Positions 1 to 5,512 of a stretch of DNA of 5,512 bases are shown here, one piece after another. Every line of letters starts with the position of its first letter. The stretch's first letter is position 1. A model generated the notes under the pieces. The model did not search any database and was not told the origin of the DNA. It was given only the letters and a program-made list of their open reading frames with translations. Origin of the DNA: an uncultured Collinsella sp. (GTDB lineage: Bacteria; Actinomycetota; Coriobacteriia; Coriobacteriales; Coriobacteriaceae); NCBI GenBank assembly GCA_900550835.1, contig URTP01000131.1:1-5512 (forward strand), given 5' to 3'. The position numbers were made by a program, and so were the translations under genes.

Positions 1-152
1 GGCCCTGCCGAGCACGCCGGGGTTTTGCGATAATAAACCCGCAGGTAGAGCGCTTGAGTATATGCGGTGTGGTCGGCCCATCGAGATTTTGCCGCATACT
101 TCCGAAATTCAGGCGAATATCGCTCAAAATAACCGTCCATATAACGCAAAAT
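1..152. other. Intergenic stretch with no supported gene; two weak inverted repeats
   Basis: I see no coding region with a ribosome-binding site here. Two weak palindromic arrangements exist: CCTGC (4-8) with GCAGG (41-45) enclosing GGGTTT/AAACCC (20-25 and 35-40), and TATGCGG (61-67) with CCGCATA (92-98). Either could be part of a regulatory site or terminator of a neighbour outside the window, but neither is strong enough to name. Confidence 0.35.
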
Positions 153-181
153 AGGCCGCTTCCCCTAGTGGGAAGCGGCCT
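153..181 (-). terminator. Intrinsic terminator of the sigma/anti-sigma operon
   Basis: A perfect 12-bp stem (AGGCCGCTTCCC with GGGAAGCGGCCT) closes on a 5-base loop. On the minus strand it is followed by ATTTTG, a short four-T run. It begins 6 bases after the anti-sigma stop codon. Confidence 0.88.
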
Positions 182-187
182 CAAGTC

Positions 188-1264
188 TTACGAGTAGACG
201 ATGGTAAAGGGTACTTCTGTTTCGGTCTCTCCTGTTGATGTGCACCTCGTTCCCTCAAGGGTTACCGATACAACCTGATCGACATTGATGAGCCTTGCCG
301 GAACCCAGATGTTCTCTCCGCTATTGCGCGCCATCGAAACATAGAAATTGTACGCCCCTGCGTCGTCATCTTCGATAATCTGCTCCGATCCATCCTTGTA
401 GGTAACCGTCAACTTCTTCGTGACTGCGTCAATGCCCAGATCATCGATGTGCGTCTGGATCGAAAACGGGCTGATCTCGAGAGGCGAGTCATCGGAGCGG
501 AGTTCCTTAGTATCGACGTACGCTCCAACGCTAAACTCGGGCGTCGATGCCTCGAACGGCTTCGCATCCTCTCCTTCGCCCTCGGTCCACGAGATATTCC
601 AGGTGACCGCATGTTGAAAACCTCGCTCGCGATCCATAGAAGCAAAGTACATCGTGCCGTTAATGACCGTGTCGCTTGATGTGTCTTTATCAATGGTGCA
701 GCGTGTATCAGCCCATTCCTCGCCGAAGTTCATGCTGGGTGTACTGACGCCCCCTTCTTCTTCACCATAGAGAACAAGTTCGCCAGTCTCTGCTGCCGGC
801 TTGTAGTAGTTAACACCATTTGGATTGGACAACGTAAACGTCACGGCACCGCAACCGTTTTTATCGATAGCCATATCATGAATGTCGAGCGTATAGCCGT
901 TGCCCTCGACGGACAGATTGACCTTCTGGACTGCACCCTCCAGGCTTTGGGGCGCGATACCATCACCAAACTCTCTGGTGTAGGTATATTTCGTCCCCGA
1001 CGAGCCGCCATTTGTCCAGGTAACGGACTCTCCGTTGCCATGGTTTCCCCAGGCAGAGGCAAAATAACTGGAATTGACAACAGCGTAGGCGACCCCTCCG
1101 GTCGCCAGCACTCCGGCAAGACATCCGATTACGGCAACATACAGAGGCTTCGCGTGACCCTTTCGGCGAAGCGGCTCGCCAGCAGCGGCATAAAGAACAC
1201 GGTCAGCAAGATCGCTATCGGCTTGGACGGACTCGAAGGCCTGCTTGATCTGGTTGGATTTCAC
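188..1264 (-). CDS. Probable membrane-anchored anti-sigma factor, DUF4179-like
   Basis: A 358-residue protein starting at GTG. Residues 1-40 are a short, mostly helical cytoplasmic segment (QIKQAFESVQADSDLADRVL) that would bind the sigma; it has no His-x3-Cys-x2-Cys zinc motif. One transmembrane helix spans about 41-63 (PLYVAVIGCLAGVLATGGVAYAV), preceded by basic residues, which predicts the N-terminus inside and about 295 residues outside. The outer part is rich in beta-type sequence, Gly, Asn and Asp/Glu. Two blocks resemble DUF4179 and its usual C-terminal partner: YTLDIHDMAIDKNGCGAVTF near 124-143, and KKLTVTYKDGSEQIIEDD near 283-300. Three outer Cys (138, 189, 341) are present. The 50-base overlap with the ECF sigma gene and their shared terminator are the best evidence for the role. 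Family assignment is from recognition and not a search; the ligand or stress sensed is unknown. Confidence 0.78.
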   Translation of the reverse strand: MKSNQIKQAFESVQADSDLADRVLYAAAGEPLRRKGHAKPLYVAVIGCLAGVLATGGVAYAVVNSSYFASAWGNHGNGESVTWTNGGSSGTKYTYTREFGDGIAPQSLEGAVQKVNLSVEGNGYTLDIHDMAIDKNGCGAVTFTLSNPNGVNYYKPAAETGELVLYGEEEGGVSTPSMNFGEEWADTRCTIDKDTSSDTVINGTMYFASMDRERGFQHAVTWNISWTEGEGEDAKPFEASTPEFSVGAYVDTKELRSDDSPLEISPFSIQTHIDDLGIDAVTKKLTVTYKDGSEQIIEDDDAGAYNFYVSMARNSGENIWVPARLINVDQVVSVTLEGTRCTSTGETETEVPFTIVYS

Positions 1265-1733
1265 GGTCGCCCTCCTCTAGGATGAACTTGAGCTTCGATC
1301 TGCCGCGAGCTAAACGCGTTCGAACGGTCGCGGCTGGCACATGCAGTAACTCGGCAATTTCTGAAGTCGAGAAGCCCAGATAGTAATAGAGCACGATAGG
1401 AATACGGAATCGCTCCGGAAGTCGCATAACGTCTAATAGGACGGCCTTGGTCTCCTCCTGCGCCGTCGAAAGCGAATCGGCCAGATTCTCAATATCCTCC
1501 ACGCGCCTCCACGGCTTTCGAAAGAGAGATTTACATTCATTGATCGTGACCCGGATAAGCCATCGACGAAGATGCTCCCAGTTTTCAAATTGCGCGTCGC
1601 TTTTGAGCAACTTAAGAAAGACGTCTTGAGCGACATCGTCGGCGTCAGCGCGATCACGCAGATACGTCAATGCGATCCGAAACACGACATCCCGGTGGTC
1701 TTCGACCGCCTGTCTAAAAGCTTGTTCTTCCAT
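1215..1733 (-). CDS. ECF-type sigma-70 family RNA polymerase sigma factor
   Basis: A 172-residue protein, the usual size for an ECF sigma, which directs core RNA polymerase to a small regulon. Region 2 spans about residues 10-75, with the characteristic DADDVAQDVFLKLL at 30-43 (core binding and -10 recognition) and the RRWLIRVTINECKSLFRK stretch after it. Region 4 spans about 98-150: LPERFRIPIVLYYYLGFS leads into the helix-turn-helix STSEIAELLHVPAATVRTRL and ARGRSKLK, which reads the -35 element. Regions 1 and 3 are absent, as expected for this class. The ATG at 1733 is chosen over the GTG at 1739 because it follows the ribosome-binding site. The 3' end overlaps the downstream anti-sigma gene by 50 bases. 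The pairing with a DUF4179-like protein resembles sigma/anti-sigma modules common in Firmicutes; the signal and regulon cannot be read from this window. Confidence 0.95.
   Translation of the reverse strand: MEEQAFRQAVEDHRDVVFRIALTYLRDRADADDVAQDVFLKLLKSDAQFENWEHLRRWLIRVTINECKSLFRKPWRRVEDIENLADSLSTAQEETKAVLLDVMRLPERFRIPIVLYYYLGFSTSEIAELLHVPAATVRTRLARGRSKLKFILEEGDREIQPDQAGLRVRPSR
1265..1276 (-). promoter_or_regulatory. Shine-Dalgarno site of the anti-sigma gene, inside the sigma coding region
   Basis: AGGAGG (1276-1271) lies 6 bases before the GTG at 1264 and within the sigma factor's last codons. It supports GTG as the start and implies coupled translation and matched synthesis of the two proteins. 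Confidence 0.82.
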
Positions 1734-1744
1734 AATCACCTCCC
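1734..1744 (-). promoter_or_regulatory. Strong Shine-Dalgarno site setting the sigma factor start
   Basis: The minus strand reads GGGAGGTGATT directly before ATG at 1733, a long match to the 16S rRNA 3' end with 5 bases between GGAGG and ATG. An in-frame GTG at 1739 lies inside this site, so it is unlikely to be the start. Confidence 0.88.
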
Positions 1745-1781
1745 GGTGACATTAATGGTTCTCGATGAGGCCCTCACCATA

Positions 1782-1810
1782 GATACGCTCTTGTCGGGCG
1801 AAATGTTTCA
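1782..1810 (-). promoter_or_regulatory. Candidate ECF-type autoregulatory promoter of the sigma/anti-sigma operon
   Basis: On the minus strand, TGAAAC (1810-1805) is separated by 17 bases from CGTATC (1787-1782). This matches the AAC-containing -35 and CGT-containing -10 typical of ECF promoters such as those of Bacillus SigW (TGAAAC, about 16 bases, CGTA). Transcription would start near 1776, giving a leader of about 43 bases to the sigma ATG. An AT-rich stretch with A and T runs lies just upstream (about 1818-1858) and could act as an UP element. That the adjacent sigma recognises this site is inference. Confidence 0.72.
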
Positions 1811-1897
1811 AATTCAAGCAGGAAAAACTACCAAAATAAACCTGTCCTTTTTTGCAAGTGATCAACGGAACGAAACAAGTTGAGCATACGCAGGCGA

Positions 1898-1997
1898 GCG
1901 GCCCCCAGAGCGTACAAGGTGGCATGAAAAAGGCAGGGCATTGACCTTTTGGTCATGCCCTGCCTTTTGAATGACAGATTGTAGCTCTGGGGGCCGC
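1898..1997. repeat. Nested inverted repeat enclosing the rpoC terminator
   Basis: GCGGCCCCCAGAGC at 1898-1911 is an exact inverted copy of 1984-1997. After one bulged base the pairing continues for 5 bp (TACAA at 1913-1917 with TTGTA at 1979-1983). The terminator hairpin sits inside this roughly 100-base unit. The outer 3' arm lies beyond the T-run, so the outer stem can form in RNA only on read-through. It may be a long two-stage terminator or a small palindromic element; no clear target-site duplication is seen. Confidence 0.75.
1927..1968 (-). terminator. Strong intrinsic terminator of rpoC
   Basis: An 18-bp stem (AAAAGGCAGGGCATGACC with its complement, one bulged base at 1941 or 1942) closes on a 4-base loop. 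On the minus strand it ends in TGCCTTTTT, a five-T run. It lies about 75 bases after the rpoC stop and before the sigma-operon promoter, so it should insulate the two units. The stem also ends in four T on the plus strand, so it could work in both directions. Confidence 0.9.
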
Positions 1998-2013
1998 GCA
2001 GCGACGGAGGTCG

Positions 2014-2035
2014 CCGCCGTTCGTTAGAACGGCGG
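2014..2035 (-). other. GC-rich hairpin just after the rpoC stop codon
   Basis: A perfect 9-bp inverted repeat (CCGCCGTTC and GAACGGCGG) closes on a 4-base loop and begins 6 bases after the rpoC TAA. No T-run follows on the transcribed strand, so it is not a classical intrinsic terminator. It could stabilise the mRNA 3' end or cause a pause before the real terminator downstream. A weaker 5-bp hairpin (GCGAC/GTCGC, 2001-2014) abuts it and shares one base, so the two could compete. Confidence 0.6.
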
Positions 2036-2041
2036 AACTAA

Positions 2042-5512
<3,471 letters not shown>

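Noticed and set aside
420..1285. Plus-strand open frames opposite the anti-sigma gene
   Set aside because: They lack ribosome-binding sites and family features, and the minus-strand gene has a start site, a membrane helix and an operon context.
1737..1739. GTG as the start of the sigma factor
   Set aside because: It falls inside the Shine-Dalgarno sequence; the ATG six bases later has ideal spacing.
1835..1890. A housekeeping-type promoter (TTGATC or TTGCAA with AT-rich -10 candidates) upstream of the sigma gene
   Set aside because: No pair with good spacing was found: TTGATC to TTTATT is 19 bases and TTGCAA has no convincing -10 at 16-18 bases. A weak basal promoter cannot be excluded.
1891..2004. 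Target-site duplication flanking the nested inverted repeat
   Set aside because: CAGGCGA on the left and CAGCGA on the right are similar but not identical and are offset from the repeat ends.

Overview
The window looks like a chromosomal segment from a Gram-positive, moderately high-GC gut-type actinobacterium, most likely a member of the Coriobacteriia (Collinsella or a relative). This placement rests on the style of the RpoC sequence, GC-rich codon use in rpoC, strong Shine-Dalgarno sites and the gene families present. It is inference from memory, not a database match.

All supported genes lie on the minus strand. Reading in the direction of transcription (right to left): (1) 5512-2042 is the 3' part of rpoC, the beta' subunit of RNA polymerase, cut by the window edge so that roughly the first 260 or more residues are missing. 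(2) 2041-1740 is a 302-base intergenic region. It holds a small hairpin just after the rpoC stop, a strong intrinsic terminator nested inside a longer inverted repeat, and then an extracytoplasmic-function (ECF) type promoter. (3) 1733-1215 encodes an ECF sigma factor. (4) 1264-188 encodes its probable membrane-anchored anti-sigma factor (DUF4179-like), overlapping the sigma gene by 50 bases. (5) 181-153 is an intrinsic terminator closing that two-gene operon. (6) 1-152 has no gene that I can support.

The ECF module reads as a self-contained regulatory circuit. A TGAAAC-N17-CGTA promoter of the kind recognised by many ECF sigmas sits just upstream of the sigma gene, suggesting autoregulation, and the anti-sigma is translationally coupled to the sigma. 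The signal and the target genes are not visible here.

The most interesting feature is the C-terminus of RpoC. After the normal end of the beta' family (the IPAGTG motif) the protein continues for about 227 residues. This extension contains a helix-hairpin-helix domain that aligns without gaps to the C-terminal domain of the RNA polymerase alpha subunit and keeps most of its DNA-contact residues (counterparts of E. coli R265, N268, G296, K298 and E302). A very acidic tail with two pairs of repeated leucine-rich motifs follows. The beta' subunit therefore appears to carry its own alpha-CTD-like module. RpoC also differs from the usual bacterial consensus at several normally conserved positions in the bridge helix, trigger loop and switch region.
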